Positions 26,660 through 36,013 of a stretch of DNA of 64,000 nt are shown here, one piece after another. A program made the translations under genes and the position numbers. Location of the stretch: NCBI GenBank assembly GCA_021847015.1, contig JAJZVW010000019.1:1-64000 (forward strand). Direction: 5' to 3'. Source of the DNA: Pseudomonadota bacterium (lineage in GTDB: Bacteria; Pseudomonadota; Alphaproteobacteria; Rhodospirillales; Magnetospirillaceae). The notes beneath the pieces were generated by a model that saw nothing but the letters and a program-made list of their open reading frames with translations, made no database searches and was not told where the DNA came from. The number at the start of each line of letters is the position of its first letter. Position 1 is the first letter of the stretch.

Positions 26660-28558
26660 TCACTCTTCGCCGCCATCCAGCGCGCTGCCCAGCGTCTCGA
26701 CGCTGACTCCGGCCAGGGCCTGGCGGATGCCCCGGTCCATGCGCTTTTCGGCGAAACCCTTGGTGGCGGCCTCGAGGCGCTCCACCGCGGCATTGACGGC
26801 GTCGCGGTCGGTGCCGGCAATGGCCCGCTCGACCTCGGCCAGGGCGGCATCGATAGCCTGTTGTTCGGTTCCCGACAAGAGGTCCGAATCGGCGCGGAGT
26901 GCCGCCTTGACCGCCAGCACCGAGCGCCGCGCCTCGACCACCGCCTCGGTCAGCACGCGCCGCGCCATGTCGTCGCGGGCGTGCTCCAGGGATTCGCGCA
27001 GCATCTGCGCCATCTCGTCTTCGCTCAGGCCGTAGGACGGCTTCACCGCCACGTTCTGCTCGACCCCGGTGGCGGTCTCCCGCGCCGACACGGTCAGCAG
27101 GCCGTCGGCGTCCACCGTGAAGGTGACCCGGATACGGGCGGCGCCAGCCGTCATGGGCGGAATGCCGCGCAGGGTGAAGCGCGCCAGCGAGCGGCATTGA
27201 TCGACCATTTCGCGCTCGCCCTGGACCACGTGGATGGCCATGGCGGTCTGGCCGTCCTGGTAGGTGGTGAATTCCTGGGCCATCGCCACCGGGATGGGCT
27301 GGTTGCGGGGGATGACCTTCTCGACGATCCCGCCCATGGTCTCGATGCCGAGCGACAGGGGCGTGACGTCGAGCAGCAGGGTGTCCGACCCGGCGGTCAG
27401 GGCCTCGGCCTGGAGCGCGGCGCCGACGGCCACCACCTCGTCGGGATTGATGTCCGCCAGGGGCTGGCGGCCGAAGAACTCGGCGACCTTGGCGCGCACC
27501 AGCGGCATGCGCGTGGAGCCGCCCACCAGGACCACGCCCCGGACGTCGGACAGTTCCACGCCGGCATCGGCGACCACGCCGCGGCAGATGGACATGGTGC
27601 GCCCGACGAAGGGCAGCGCCAGCCGTTCCAGGGTGGCGCGGTCGAGGAAATGGCGCGACGGCTTGCCGTCCACCTCGATCATCCATTCGCCGCCCTCCGA
27701 GCGGCTCAGGCATTCCTTGGCGATGCGGGCCACCATCAGCGCCTGCTTGGCCTCGCCGGCGGTAATGGTCTGCTCGCCCAGCCGCTCGGCGCGTTCGGCG
27801 AGGAAATGCTCGGCGATGGCATGGTCGATGTCGTCGCCGCCCAGGGCCGCGTCGCCGCCGGTGGCCTTGACCTGGAAGACGCCCTTCTCCATGCGCAGCA
27901 GCGACACGTCGAAGGTGCCGCCGCCCAGATCGTAGACGGCGTAGAGCCCCTCGGCGGCATTGTCGAGCCCGTAGGCCAGGGCGGCGGCGGTCGGCTCGTT
28001 GACCAGGCGCAGCACTTCCAGCCCGGCCAGCCGGGCGGCGTCGCGCGTGGCGGTGCGGGCTGCGTCGTCGAAATAGGCCGGGACCGTGACCACCGCCTTG
28101 TCCACGCCCTTGGCCAAGGCCGCCTCGGCGCGGGCCTTGATGGCGCGCAGGATGTCGGCGGACACCTCGACCGGGGTCAGGACGCGGCCGGCCACCTTCA
28201 GGCGGACCATGCCCCCCTCGGGCGCCACCTCGACCGAATAGGGCAGCGTGCCGGCCAGGGATTTCACGTCCTCCAGCCCGCGCCCCATCAGCCGCTTGAC
28301 CGAGCTGATGACATGGTCGGGCGATTCCAGGATCGCCTCGCGGGCCTTCTCGCCCACCACCACCGACCCGTCATCGCCGTAATGGACCACCGACGGCACC
28401 AGCCCGCGCCCGTCCTCGCCCCGCAGGACCTCGGCCTTGCCGTCGCGGGCGACGGCCACCACCGAGTTGGTGGTGCCGAGATCGATGCCCACGGCAAGCC
28501 CGCCTTCGTCGTCGTGCGGGGCCGGGGTTTCGCCGGGCTCGTGGAGCTGGAGCAGCAT
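26660..28558 (-). CDS. hscA: Fe-S assembly Hsp70 chaperone HscA
   Basis: Specialised Hsp70 that, with HscB, releases Fe-S clusters from IscU. The 632-residue product has the ATPase domain ([15 protein letters not shown] near residue 25, [28 protein letters not shown]) and a substrate-binding domain opening [17 protein letters not shown]. Length and position between hscB and fdx separate it from DnaK. GAGGA lies upstream of the ATG. Its target motif LPPVK is present in IscU here. Confidence 0.95.
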   Translation of the reverse strand: MLLQLHEPGETPAPHDDEGGLAVGIDLGTTNSVVAVARDGKAEVLRGEDGRGLVPSVVHYGDDGSVVVGEKAREAILESPDHVISSVKRLMGRGLEDVKSLAGTLPYSVEVAPEGGMVRLKVAGRVLTPVEVSADILRAIKARAEAALAKGVDKAVVTVPAYFDDAARTATRDAARLAGLEVLRLVNEPTAAALAYGLDNAAEGLYAVYDLGGGTFDVSLLRMEKGVFQVKATGGDAALGGDDIDHAIAEHFLAERAERLGEQTITAGEAKQALMVARIAKECLSRSEGGEWMIEVDGKPSRHFLDRATLERLALPFVGRTMSICRGVVADAGVELSDVRGVVLVGGSTRMPLVRAKVAEFFGRQPLADINPDEVVAVGAALQAEALTAGSDTLLLDVTPLSLGIETMGGIVEKVIPRNQPIPVAMAQEFTTYQDGQTAMAIHVVQGEREMVDQCRSLARFTLRGIPPMTAGAARIRVTFTVDADGLLTVSARETATGVEQNVAVKPSYGLSEDEMAQMLRESLEHARDDMARRVLTEAVVEARRSVLAVKAALRADSDLLSGTEQQAIDAALAEVERAIAGTDRDAVNAAVERLEAATKGFAEKRMDRGIRQALAGVSVETLGSALDGGEE

Positions 28559-28610
28559 CGCGGGTCCTCTTCGTGGTGATTTCGTGCGCCGAACCGTGGC
28601 GGGTCCGGCT

Positions 28611-29234
28611 CTACGCGCCTCGCATCAGCCGGCCCTTGCGGGCGCGGGCGTCTTCGGCCAGCTTGGTCAGGTATTTGAGCCGGGTGGCGAGTTCGGCCGC
28701 CGCGTCCAGGTCGCCGGCGTTGAAGGCCGCCGAGATATGGCACTGGCAGGCGATGACGTCGGCATCGGCGGACGCGGACAGCTTCGTGATCGCCTCCACC
28801 GTGTCCGCCTCGGCGATGGCTTCGCGCTTTTCCATCTGCTCCATCAGCAGTTCCGGGTCGCTGATGGTGCCGCAGGCGCTGAGATCGACCGCGCGGCCGA
28901 GCAGCCCCAGGAGATAGACGGCCCGCTTGAGGGGGTCCTTGAGCGTCTCGTAGGCCTCGTTGAGGCTGGTGGCCTGCTGCTGCGACAGCATCTTTTCCTT
29001 GCCCGACCGGCCGGCGAACCGGTCCGGATGAAGGCGGCGCTGGAAGCCGAAATACTGGCGTTCCAGCGCGTCGATGTCGATGTCGTAGGCGGGAGTCATC
29101 CCCAGGCGGGCGAAATGGTCGGCGGCGTTCGGCCCCTGGACCGCCCCGCACACCGAACAGAACAGCGCGCGCCCGCACACCGGCCCCTTGCAGGACCAGC
29201 AGGGCAGAATCGCGGCGGCGGCGGAGGCGTTCAT
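28611..29234 (-). CDS. hscB: Fe-S assembly J-protein HscB with zinc-finger N-terminus
   Basis: Co-chaperone of HscA, 207 residues. Residues 12-29 hold two CxxC pairs (C12/C15 and C26/C29), a zinc-binding extension like that of mitochondrial HSCB and absent from E. coli HscB. The J-domain follows with the HPD motif at 69-71 (RLHPDRF), then the C-terminal helical domain that binds IscU. It sits between iscA and hscA on the same strand. Confidence 0.93.
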   Translation of the reverse strand: MNASAAAAILPCWSCKGPVCGRALFCSVCGAVQGPNAADHFARLGMTPAYDIDIDALERQYFGFQRRLHPDRFAGRSGKEKMLSQQQATSLNEAYETLKDPLKRAVYLLGLLGRAVDLSACGTISDPELLMEQMEKREAIAEADTVEAITKLSASADADVIACQCHISAAFNAGDLDAAAELATRLKYLTKLAEDARARKGRLMRGA

Positions 29235-29287
29235 CGAGTCAAACTCATGTTCGACGTCATCGCGGTGACGACGGAAAGGCTCATCGG

Positions 29288-29626
29288 TCAGACGTGGAAG
29301 GATTCGCCGCAGCCGCAGCGGCCCTTTTCGTTGGGATTGCGGAAGACGAAGCCGGACTGCATCTTCTCCTCGACCCAGTCCATCTCGGTGCCGAGGATGA
29401 ACATGGCCGCCTTGGGGTCGATCAGCACGGTCACCCCGTTGGTCTCGACCGCCTCGTCGTACGGGCTCTTCTCGTCGGCGTATTCCAGCGTGTAGGAGAG
29501 GCCCGAGCAGCCCTTGGCGCGCACGCCGATGCGGATGCCGGCCGAGGGCTTGCCGCGCTTGGCCAGCAAGGCCCTGACCTGTTCGGCCGCGGCGTCGGTA
29601 AGGGTGATAGGCGCTTTGCGTTCCAT
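29288..29626 (-). CDS. iscA: Iron-sulfur carrier IscA
   Basis: A-type Fe-S carrier of 112 residues with the three invariant cysteines (GCSGLSY in the middle, CGCGESF at the end). I place the start at 29626 (MERKAPITLTDAA); an in-frame ATG at 29647 would add seven residues and cannot be excluded. It lies between iscU and hscB. Confidence 0.92.
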   Translation of the reverse strand: MERKAPITLTDAAAEQVRALLAKRGKPSAGIRIGVRAKGCSGLSYTLEYADEKSPYDEAVETNGVTVLIDPKAAMFILGTEMDWVEEKMQSGFVFRNPNEKGRCGCGESFHV

Positions 29627-29664
29627 GTCGTCCACCGTCCTTGTCATCGTCCCCGCCGTGGCGC

Positions 29665-30084
29665 TCAACCCGCGGCCGCGTCGGCCTCGGGGACATCGTC
29701 GCCTTCCCCCGTCTTCTTCCGGTAATCGGCGATGGCGGCCTTGATAGCATCCTCGGCCAGAACCGAACAATGGATCTTGACCGGCGGAAGCGCCAATTCC
29801 TGCGCGATTTCCGTATTCTTGATCTTCTCGGCCTCGTCCAGGGTCTTGCCTTTGACCCACTCGGTCACCAGCGAACTGGAGGCAATGGCCGAGCCGCAGC
29901 CGAAGGTCTTGAACTTGGCGTCCTCGATGATGCCGTCCGCGCTCACCTTGATCTGCAACTTCATGACGTCGCCGCAGGCGGGCGCGCCGACCAGCCCCGT
30001 GCCCACGTCCTTGTCGTCCTTGTCGAAGGACCCGACGTTGCGCGGGTTTTCATAGTGCTCGATGACCTTGTCGCTGTAAGCCAT
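29665..30084 (-). CDS. iscU: Fe-S cluster scaffold IscU
   Basis: Scaffold on which clusters are built, 139 residues. Ligands C37, C63 and C106 and the exchange residue D39 are all present, as is LPPVK (99-103), the HscA recognition motif. Start at the ATG after GGAGG. The last about 12 residues are an acidic extension. A palindromic repeat separates it from iscS. Confidence 0.95.
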   Translation of the reverse strand: MAYSDKVIEHYENPRNVGSFDKDDKDVGTGLVGAPACGDVMKLQIKVSADGIIEDAKFKTFGCGSAIASSSLVTEWVKGKTLDEAEKIKNTEIAQELALPPVKIHCSVLAEDAIKAAIADYRKKTGEGDDVPEADAAAG

Positions 30085-30137
30085 GGTGTCCTCCAAACGC
30101 TGCCGGCCGCCGCCGGTAAAATTCCGCTTCTTCCCTT

Positions 30138-30221
30138 GTCATCCCGAGCCGCGGGCGAGGGATCCTTCAAGCACCGTCGCGTGAACGATCCCTCCGCTCG
30201 CTTGCGCCCGGTCGGGATGAC
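30138..30221. repeat. Dispersed palindrome copy between iscS and iscU
   Basis: Full copy beginning GTCATCCCGAGCCGCG and ending CGGTCGGGATGAC. It lies inside what should be a single assembly operon and could act as a partial terminator or mRNA-processing site. Confidence 0.8.
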
Positions 30222-30234
30222 GCCGCATTCCGCA

Positions 30235-31488
30235 TCAGTGCTCGGCCCATCGGATCGACTTGATGTCGATCCCCTCCTGGTGCATTTCCCACAGCGGGCT
30301 CATCTCCCGCAGGTGATTGACGGCATCCGCCACATGGCCGATGGCATAGTCGATATCCGCCTCGGTGGTGAAGCGCCCGATGCCGAAGCGCAGCGAGGTG
30401 TGCGCCATCTCGGCGTCGAGGCCCAGCGCCCGCAGCACGTAGGAGGGTTCCAGCGAGGCCGAGGTGCAGGCCGATCCCGACGACACCGCCAGGTCCTTGA
30501 CCCCCATCATCAGCCCCTCGCCCTCGACGAAGGCGAAGGACAGGTTGAGGTTGCCGGGCAGGCGCCGGTCGAGGTCGCCGTTGACGTAAACCTCGGGCAG
30601 CCGCGCCTGGATGCCCTTCAGCAGCCGGTCGCGCAAGCCCCGCAGGCGTTCCGCCTCGGCGCCCATCTCGGCCTTGGCGATGGCGCAGGCCTCGCCCAGC
30701 CCGACGCACAAGGGGGTGGCCAGGGTGCCCGACCGCATGCCGCGCTCCTGGCCGCCGCCGTTGATGAGGGGCACCAGCCGCACGCGGGGGCGGCGCCGCA
30801 CGAACAGCGCGCCGATACCCTTGGGGCCATAGATCTTGTGACCCGAGATGCTCATCAGGTCGATGTTCATGGCATTGACGTCGAGCGAGATCTTGCCCAC
30901 CGCCTGGGCGCAGTCGGTGTGGAAGAACACACCCTTGCGCCGGCACAGCGCGCCGATCTCGGCTAGCGGCTGGATGACGCCGATCTCGTTGTTGGCGCCC
31001 ATCACCGACACCAGCACGGTCTTGTCCTCGATCGCCTCCTCCAGCTGGCCGAGGTCGATCAGGCCGTCGGGACGGACCGGCAGATAAGTGACGCGGAAGC
31101 CTTCCTGCTCCAGATGGCGGCAGGTGTCGAGCACACATTTATGCTCGGTCACCACCGTGACGATATGGTTCTTCCTGTCCTTGTTGAAGTGGGCGACGCC
31201 CTTGATGGCGAGGTTATTGGACTCGGTCGCGCCCGAGGTGAAGACGATCTCGCGGCGGTCGGCGCCGATGAGGTCGGCGATCTGCTCGCGGGCCTGCTCG
31301 ACCGCCTCCTCGGCTTCCCACCCGTAGCGGTGGTTGCGGGAATGGGGGTTGCCGAACTTCTCGGTGAACCAGGGCAGCATTTTTTCCACCACGCGCGGAT
31401 CGCAGGGCGTGGTCGCCTGGTAATCGAGATAGATCGGTTCCCCGGCGTTCCGGCCGATCACGCTCTTGTCGATCTTCACCGCACTCAT
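30235..31488 (-). CDS. iscS: Cysteine desulfurase IscS
   Basis: PLP enzyme that takes sulfur from cysteine as an enzyme-bound persulfide. The 417-residue product has [14 protein letters not shown] at the N-terminus, [10 protein letters not shown], the PLP-lysine block [12 protein letters not shown], and catalytic C341 in [19 protein letters not shown]. The ATG at 31488 follows AGGAT; a start at 31497 is possible. It supplies IscU and probably MnmA. It lies directly downstream of a second desulfurase gene. Confidence 0.95.
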   Translation of the reverse strand: MSAVKIDKSVIGRNAGEPIYLDYQATTPCDPRVVEKMLPWFTEKFGNPHSRNHRYGWEAEEAVEQAREQIADLIGADRREIVFTSGATESNNLAIKGVAHFNKDRKNHIVTVVTEHKCVLDTCRHLEQEGFRVTYLPVRPDGLIDLGQLEEAIEDKTVLVSVMGANNEIGVIQPLAEIGALCRRKGVFFHTDCAQAVGKISLDVNAMNIDLMSISGHKIYGPKGIGALFVRRRPRVRLVPLINGGGQERGMRSGTLATPLCVGLGEACAIAKAEMGAEAERLRGLRDRLLKGIQARLPEVYVNGDLDRRLPGNLNLSFAFVEGEGLMMGVKDLAVSSGSACTSASLEPSYVLRALGLDAEMAHTSLRFGIGRFTTEADIDYAIGHVADAVNHLREMSPLWEMHQEGIDIKSIRWAEH

Positions 31489-31504
31489 CCGTCGCATCCT
31501 TCGC

Positions 31505-32647
31505 TCACGCGGCCTCGGCCGCCCCGTAGACGTCAAATCCCTTGCGTTCGGCCAACGCCGTCCAGGCGCCGAGAAACCGCTCCACGTCGGCCGGAGCGCT
31601 GCCCCAGCCCAGGCTGACGCGGATGGCGCACGCGGCCACGTCCGCGGCCAGCCCCATCGCCGCCAGCACCGCCGAGGCGGCGACCTTGCCCGAGGAACAG
31701 GCCGCGCCCGCGCTGACCATGATCCCGGCCAAGTCGAGGGCCATCACCTGCACCTGCCCCGGCACGCCCGGCAACGCCAGCATCGACGTGTTGGGCAGCC
31801 TGGGCGATTCGGCGCCGATCACCCTCGCCCCGGGCACCCTGCTCCGCGCGCCGGCTTCGAGCCTATCGCGCAAATCACGAGATACTAATATGGCGTCGCC
31901 CTGGGACAAGTCATCCTTGCCGATTCGGGCGGCGATTCCGAAGCCCACGATCCCGGCGAGGTTCTCGGTGCCGGCGCGGCGGTGGCGCTCCTGCCCACCG
32001 CCATGCAGCATCGGTGCCAGTTCGAACGCCGGATCGGCCAGCAGCACGGCGCCGATTCCCGCCGGGCCGCCCAGCTTGTGGGCCGACAATGTCAGGAAAT
32101 CGACACCCAAATCCGACATCGACAACGGCACCCGTCCGGCCGCCTGGGCGGCGTCGCAATGGACCAGCGCGCCCCGCGCCCGCGCCAGGCGGGCCACCTC
32201 GGAGACCGGCTGAAGTATCCCCGTCTCGTTGTTGGCGGCCATCACCGACACCAGGGCCGGCCCGTCGTCCGCCGCCAGCCTGCGATCCAGGGCGGCGAGA
32301 TCGACGCGGCCATCCGCGCCCACGGGAACGATTTCGGCATCCCGCACCGCGTCGCGCACCGAGGGGTGCTCGATGGCCGACACCAGCACGCGCGCACGTC
32401 CGCATCCGCTCAGAACCAGGGCGTTGGCCTCGGTTCCGCCCGACGTGAACACCACCCCGGCCGGATCGGCCCCGGCCAGCGCGGCGACGGCGGCGCGGGC
32501 ATCCTGCATGCGCTTGCGGGCCCGCCGGCCATGCGCATGCACCGAGGACGGATTGCCGCCATCGCCGAGGGCCTCGGCCATGGCCGCCACCACCTCCGGC
32601 CGTGCCGGCGCGCCCGCGTTGTAATCGAGGTAGGCGGTGTCGCCCAC
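31505..32647 (-). CDS. Second cysteine desulfurase, NifS/IscS type
   Basis: A 380-residue aminotransferase class V protein similar in plan to Isc[16 protein letters not shown] at the N-terminus, SAIEHPSV, the lysine block [15 protein letters not shown] and catalytic C317 in [12 protein letters not shown]. It lacks the longer Cys loop and the C-terminal extension of IscS. The start is GTG at 32647 after GGGGGAG. It lies between iscR and iscS, an arrangement common in alphaproteobacteria; its division of labour with IscS is unknown. Confidence 0.9.
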   Translation of the reverse strand: MGDTAYLDYNAGAPARPEVVAAMAEALGDGGNPSSVHAHGRRARKRMQDARAAVAALAGADPAGVVFTSGGTEANALVLSGCGRARVLVSAIEHPSVRDAVRDAEIVPVGADGRVDLAALDRRLAADDGPALVSVMAANNETGILQPVSEVARLARARGALVHCDAAQAAGRVPLSMSDLGVDFLTLSAHKLGGPAGIGAVLLADPAFELAPMLHGGGQERHRRAGTENLAGIVGFGIAARIGKDDLSQGDAILVSRDLRDRLEAGARSRVPGARVIGAESPRLPNTSMLALPGVPGQVQVMALDLAGIMVSAGAACSSGKVAASAVLAAMGLAADVAACAIRVSLGWGSAPADVERFLGAWTALAERKGFDVYGAAEAA

Positions 32648-32661
32648 GTTGCTCCCCCGCC

Positions 32662-33129
32662 TTATTGGGCCGCAGCCACGGCCTGGGAGGTGCCGTGGAA
32701 AGCTCCGGACGTGCCGAGGATGCGGCGTTCGACCACGTCCGCCAAGGACACCGAGGACAGGTAGAGGTAGATCTGGTTGCCAAGTTCCTCCCACAATTCG
32801 TGGGTCAGGCACCGGCCCTTGTTGTGATGGCAGCCGGCCGGCGAACCGGGCGAGCACCGGGTGGTCTGGATCGGTTCGTCCACCGCCAGGATGATGTCGG
32901 AAATCCGCATCTGGCCCGCCGGGCGCGACAGCAGGTAGCCGCCGCCGGGGCCGCGGACGCTGCGCACCAGCCCGCCCTTCCTGAGGCGGCCGAACAATTG
33001 CTCGAGATAGGAGAGCGAGATTTCCTGCCGCTCGGCGATATCGGCCAAGGCCACCGGATTTCCTTGCGAATGGCAGGTCAGGTCGACCATCGCCATCACG
33101 GCATAGCGCCCTTTGGTGCTCAGTTTCAC
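32662..33129 (-). CDS. iscR: Fe-S cluster regulator IscR
   Basis: Rrf2-family repressor that senses Fe-S status through a [2Fe-2S] cluster, 155 residues. The winged helix is at 1-65 (STKGRYAVMAMVDL, LEQLFGRLRKGGLVRSVRG) and the ligands are C92, C100, C107 with H110 (RCLTH). Start is GTG at 33129 with GGGAG eight bases upstream. A matching type-1 site is found upstream of cysE, suggesting autoregulation of a cysE-led operon. Confidence 0.94.
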   Translation of the reverse strand: MKLSTKGRYAVMAMVDLTCHSQGNPVALADIAERQEISLSYLEQLFGRLRKGGLVRSVRGPGGGYLLSRPAGQMRISDIILAVDEPIQTTRCSPGSPAGCHHNKGRCLTHELWEELGNQIYLYLSSVSLADVVERRILGTSGAFHGTSQAVAAAQ

Positions 33130-33208
33130 GTCACGATCTCCCGCCGCGTCCGGAAGCCCGACGGCGCCCGGTCCAGTTTGCCACACAGCCTCTCCCGGCC
33201 GCCGTCGC

Positions 33209-33961
33209 TCACGGCTGCCGGCCGGACGCGGCCTGCCGTTCGAGGCCCTGTCCGCCGCCCTCCGAGACCACGCGGGGCGTGCGGACATCCTCCGCCCCCC
33301 CGTCGCGCTCGCCTTCCAGTTCGGCCACCCGTTCCATCAACGCCGTGACCTGTCCGCGCAGGGCGTCGATCGCCCGCGCCACCGGATCGGGCAGATCCTC
33401 GTCCGGAAGGCCGTAGGCGCAGAACGCCGCCTCGTCCGGCTTGCGGCGGCGCATCACCATGCGCGCCGGAACGCCGACCATGGTCACGCCCGGGGGCACG
33501 TCGGTCAGCACCACCGCATTGGCGCCGATGCGCGCCCCCTGGCCGACGGTGATGGGCCCCAGCACTTGCGCGCCGGAGCCGACGATCACCCCGTTCTCCA
33601 GGGTCGGATGCCGCTTGCCCGGGTGCAGCGAGGTGCCGCCCAGCGTCACGCCGTGGTACAAAGTGACGTCGTTGCCCACCACGGCGGTCTCGCCGATCAC
33701 CACGCCGGTGCCGTGGTCGATGAACAGCCGCTCGCCGATCTGGGCGGCGGGATGAATCTCGATGCCCGTGAAGACCTTGCCCACGTGCGACAGGAACCGC
33801 CCCAGCACATTGAACCCGCGCCGCCAGCAGATGTTGGCCACCCGGTAAAATAGAAGGGCGTGCAGCCCCGGATAGCAGAGGATGACTTCCAGCCAGGAAT
33901 GCGCCGCAGGATCGCGCTGGCGAATGGATGCGACATCTTCGCGAAGATGCTTGAAAAGCAT
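33209..33961 (-). CDS. cysE: Serine O-acetyltransferase CysE
   Basis: Makes O-acetylserine, the carbon skeleton for cysteine. The 250-residue product has the N-terminal helical region ([18 protein letters not shown]), the left-handed beta-helix with hexapeptide repeats ([23 protein letters not shown] in two pieces) and the conserved [11 protein letters not shown] charged C-terminal tail follows residue 195. It is the first gene after the IscR-type promoter, 79 bases before iscR, placing cysteine synthesis at the head of Fe-S assembly. Confidence 0.94.
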   Translation of the reverse strand: MLFKHLREDVASIRQRDPAAHSWLEVILCYPGLHALLFYRVANICWRRGFNVLGRFLSHVGKVFTGIEIHPAAQIGERLFIDHGTGVVIGETAVVGNDVTLYHGVTLGGTSLHPGKRHPTLENGVIVGSGAQVLGPITVGQGARIGANAVVLTDVPPGVTMVGVPARMVMRRRKPDEAAFCAYGLPDEDLPDPVARAIDALRGQVTALMERVAELEGERDGGAEDVRTPRVVSEGGGQGLERQAASGRQP

Positions 33962-34048
33962 GGCGGGCAATATGCTACTCTCTCGCTTTGTCGTACCCCC
34001 AACGGCGGGGGAAGCATCGTCCACCGGGGGGCGGCCGCATCGAAGGTG

Positions 34049-34081
34049 AATATAAGATGCCCGACCAAGCCAGTCAAGTTT
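34049..34081 (-). promoter_or_regulatory. Sigma-70 promoter overlapping an IscR type-1 site
   Basis: On the minus strand TTGACT (34072-34077) and TATATT (34049-34054) are 17 bases apart. The 25-base segment 34057-34081 matches the IscR type-1 consensus at 20 positions, including GACT and GTC in the two half-sites. The site covers the -35 and spacer, as in the E. coli iscR promoter, so cluster-loaded IscR should repress. It lies about 90 bases before cysE. Confidence 0.75.
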
Positions 34082-34179
34082 GACCGGCGATCGGCCAGTT
34101 TTTCGCCATTTCTTCCCCGATTCCGCGGTTAAGGTATGCGCCCGCGGAGCCGGCCCGGCCACATTGCACGGATGACACT

Positions 34180-34860
34180 ATGCCCGACGTCATTTTCAAC
34201 GGACCCGATGGCCGCCTGGAGGGCCGCTACCACCACAGCAAGTCGCCCAACGCGCCGATCGCGTTGCTGCTGCACCCGCACCCGCAGCACGGCGGCACCA
34301 TGAACAACAAGGTGGTCTACGGGCTCTACCACACCTTCGTGCGCCGGGGCTTCTCCACCTTGCGGTTCAATTTCCGCGGCGTCGGGCGCAGCCAGGGCCG
34401 CTTCGACAACGGCCAGGGCGAATTGTCGGACGCGGCGGCCGCGCTGGACTGGATGCAGGGATTCAATGCCAACGCCGGCGCCTGCTGGGTCGCCGGATTC
34501 TCGTTCGGCGCCTGGATCGGCATGCAATTGCTGATGCGCCGGCCGGAAATCGACGGCTTCGTCTCGGTGGCTCCGCCCGCCAACGTCTACGACTTCTCGT
34601 TCCTCGCCCCCTGCCCGTCCTCTGGGCTGATCGTCCACGGCGACGCCGACGAGCTGGTGCCCGAGCCCTCGGCGGCCAAGCTGGCCCACAAGCTGTCGGC
34701 CCAGCGCAACATCCGCGTGAAGTACCAGACCATCGCGGGCGCCAATCACTTCTTCGGCGACCACCTCGAAACCCTGACCGGAACGGTCGAGTCCTACCTG
34801 TCCGCCGCCATGACGGAATGGCCGGCGGCGCCCCCGCTGGAACTCGCCGCGGCGCCCTGA
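34180..34860 (+). CDS. Alpha/beta hydrolase
   Basis: Cytoplasmic hydrolase of 226 residues. The oxyanion region is LLLHPHPQHGGTMNN, the nucleophile elbow is GFSFGAW (about residues 108-114), the acid is in HGDADELVPE and the His in AGANHFFGDH. It resembles the small CocE/YsgA-like hydrolases often found near Fe-S genes in this class, but the substrate is unknown. Divergent from cysE. Confidence 0.82.
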   Translation: MPDVIFNGPDGRLEGRYHHSKSPNAPIALLLHPHPQHGGTMNNKVVYGLYHTFVRRGFSTLRFNFRGVGRSQGRFDNGQGELSDAAAALDWMQGFNANAGACWVAGFSFGAWIGMQLLMRRPEIDGFVSVAPPANVYDFSFLAPCPSSGLIVHGDADELVPEPSAAKLAHKLSAQRNIRVKYQTIAGANHFFGDHLETLTGTVESYLSAAMTEWPAAPPLELAAAP

Positions 34861-34864
34861 CCCC

Positions 34865-36007
34865 TCATTTTCGCCAGGCGCGGATGCGGCGGGCCGCTTC
34901 GACGATGTCGTCGGCCGGCCCCGCGTAGGAGAAACGCACGGTGCGATGCCCACGCGCGGGATCGAAGTCGAGGCCGGGGGTGACGGCCACCCCGATCTCG
35001 TCCAGCATGCGGCGGCACAAGGCCGGCGAGTCCTCGGGCCCGTCGCCGATATCGGCATAGAGGAAGAACGCCCCTTCCGGCGGCGCCAGCACCCGGAAGC
35101 CGGCCGACGGCAGCTCGTTCAGCAGCACATCCCGGTTGGCGCGGTAGCGGCGCACGCGGCCGTCCAGTTCGTCCGGGCAGTCGAACGCCGCCACGGCCGC
35201 CATCTGCGCCAGCGTCGGGGGCGCGATGAACAGGTTCTGCTGCAAACGCTCGACCGCCTCGGCCAAATCGGGCGGCACCACCATCCAGCCCAGACGCCAG
35301 CCGGTCATCCCGTAGTATTTCGAGAAGCTGTTGACCACCACCGCGTGCCCGCAACCCGCCACGGTGGTGGCGGCGGCGCCGTAGGCGATGCCGTGGTAGA
35401 TCTCGTCGGCGATCAGCCGCACCCCCGCCCGCTCGCACCAGGCGGCCAGTTCCGCCACTTCGCGTTCCGTCAGCATGCTGCCGGCGGGATTGGACGGACT
35501 GGCCAGCACCACGCCGTCGAGGCGCCCGGCGACGGACTCCAGGGCGCGGACGTCCATCTGATACCGGCTGGGGGCGCCGACCGGCACCGGCACGCAGTCG
35601 ATGTCGAGGGCCTTGAGGATGTTGCGGTAGGCGGGATAGCCGGGCAGCGCCACCGCCACCCGGTCGCCGGCCGAGAACGCGGCGAGGAAGGCCAGCACGA
35701 ACCCGGCCGAGGAGCCGGTGGTCACCACCACCCGCCCGGGGTCGATCCCCACGCCGTAGGCATGGCGGTAATGGTCGGCGATGCGCGCCCGCAGGGGCTC
35801 GGCTCCGAGCGCCAGGGTGTATCCCAGATCCCCGTCGAGCGCCTGGGCCGCGGCGGCGCGCACCCGGGCCGGCGCGCCGTCCGAGGGCTGGCCGATCTCC
35901 AGATGGATGACCCCACCTCCCGCCCGTTCCCGGCGGCGGGCGGCGGCCAGCACGTCCATGACCATGAAGGGCGCGACATCCCCCCGCGGAGCGACCTTGA
36001 AGGGCAC
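34865..36007 (-). CDS. PLP-dependent aminotransferase, class I/II
   Basis: A 380-residue fold-type I aminotransferase. Motifs are LEIGQPSDGAP at the N-terminus, LASPSNPAGSMLTEREV, ADEIYHGIAYG, and the PLP lysine in NSFSKYYGMTGWRLGW; the C-terminal FDPARGHRTVRFSYAG carries the carboxylate-binding Arg. Aspartate or aromatic specificity cannot be told. The start is GTG at 36007, 7 bases after the upstream gene's stop, so the two are probably co-transcribed. Confidence 0.88.
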   Translation of the reverse strand: MPFKVAPRGDVAPFMVMDVLAAARRRERAGGGVIHLEIGQPSDGAPARVRAAAAQALDGDLGYTLALGAEPLRARIADHYRHAYGVGIDPGRVVVTTGSSAGFVLAFLAAFSAGDRVAVALPGYPAYRNILKALDIDCVPVPVGAPSRYQMDVRALESVAGRLDGVVLASPSNPAGSMLTEREVAELAAWCERAGVRLIADEIYHGIAYGAAATTVAGCGHAVVVNSFSKYYGMTGWRLGWMVVPPDLAEAVERLQQNLFIAPPTLAQMAAVAAFDCPDELDGRVRRYRANRDVLLNELPSAGFRVLAPPEGAFFLYADIGDGPEDSPALCRRMLDEIGVAVTPGLDFDPARGHRTVRFSYAGPADDIVEAARRIRAWRK

Positions 36008-36013
36008 GCGGGA

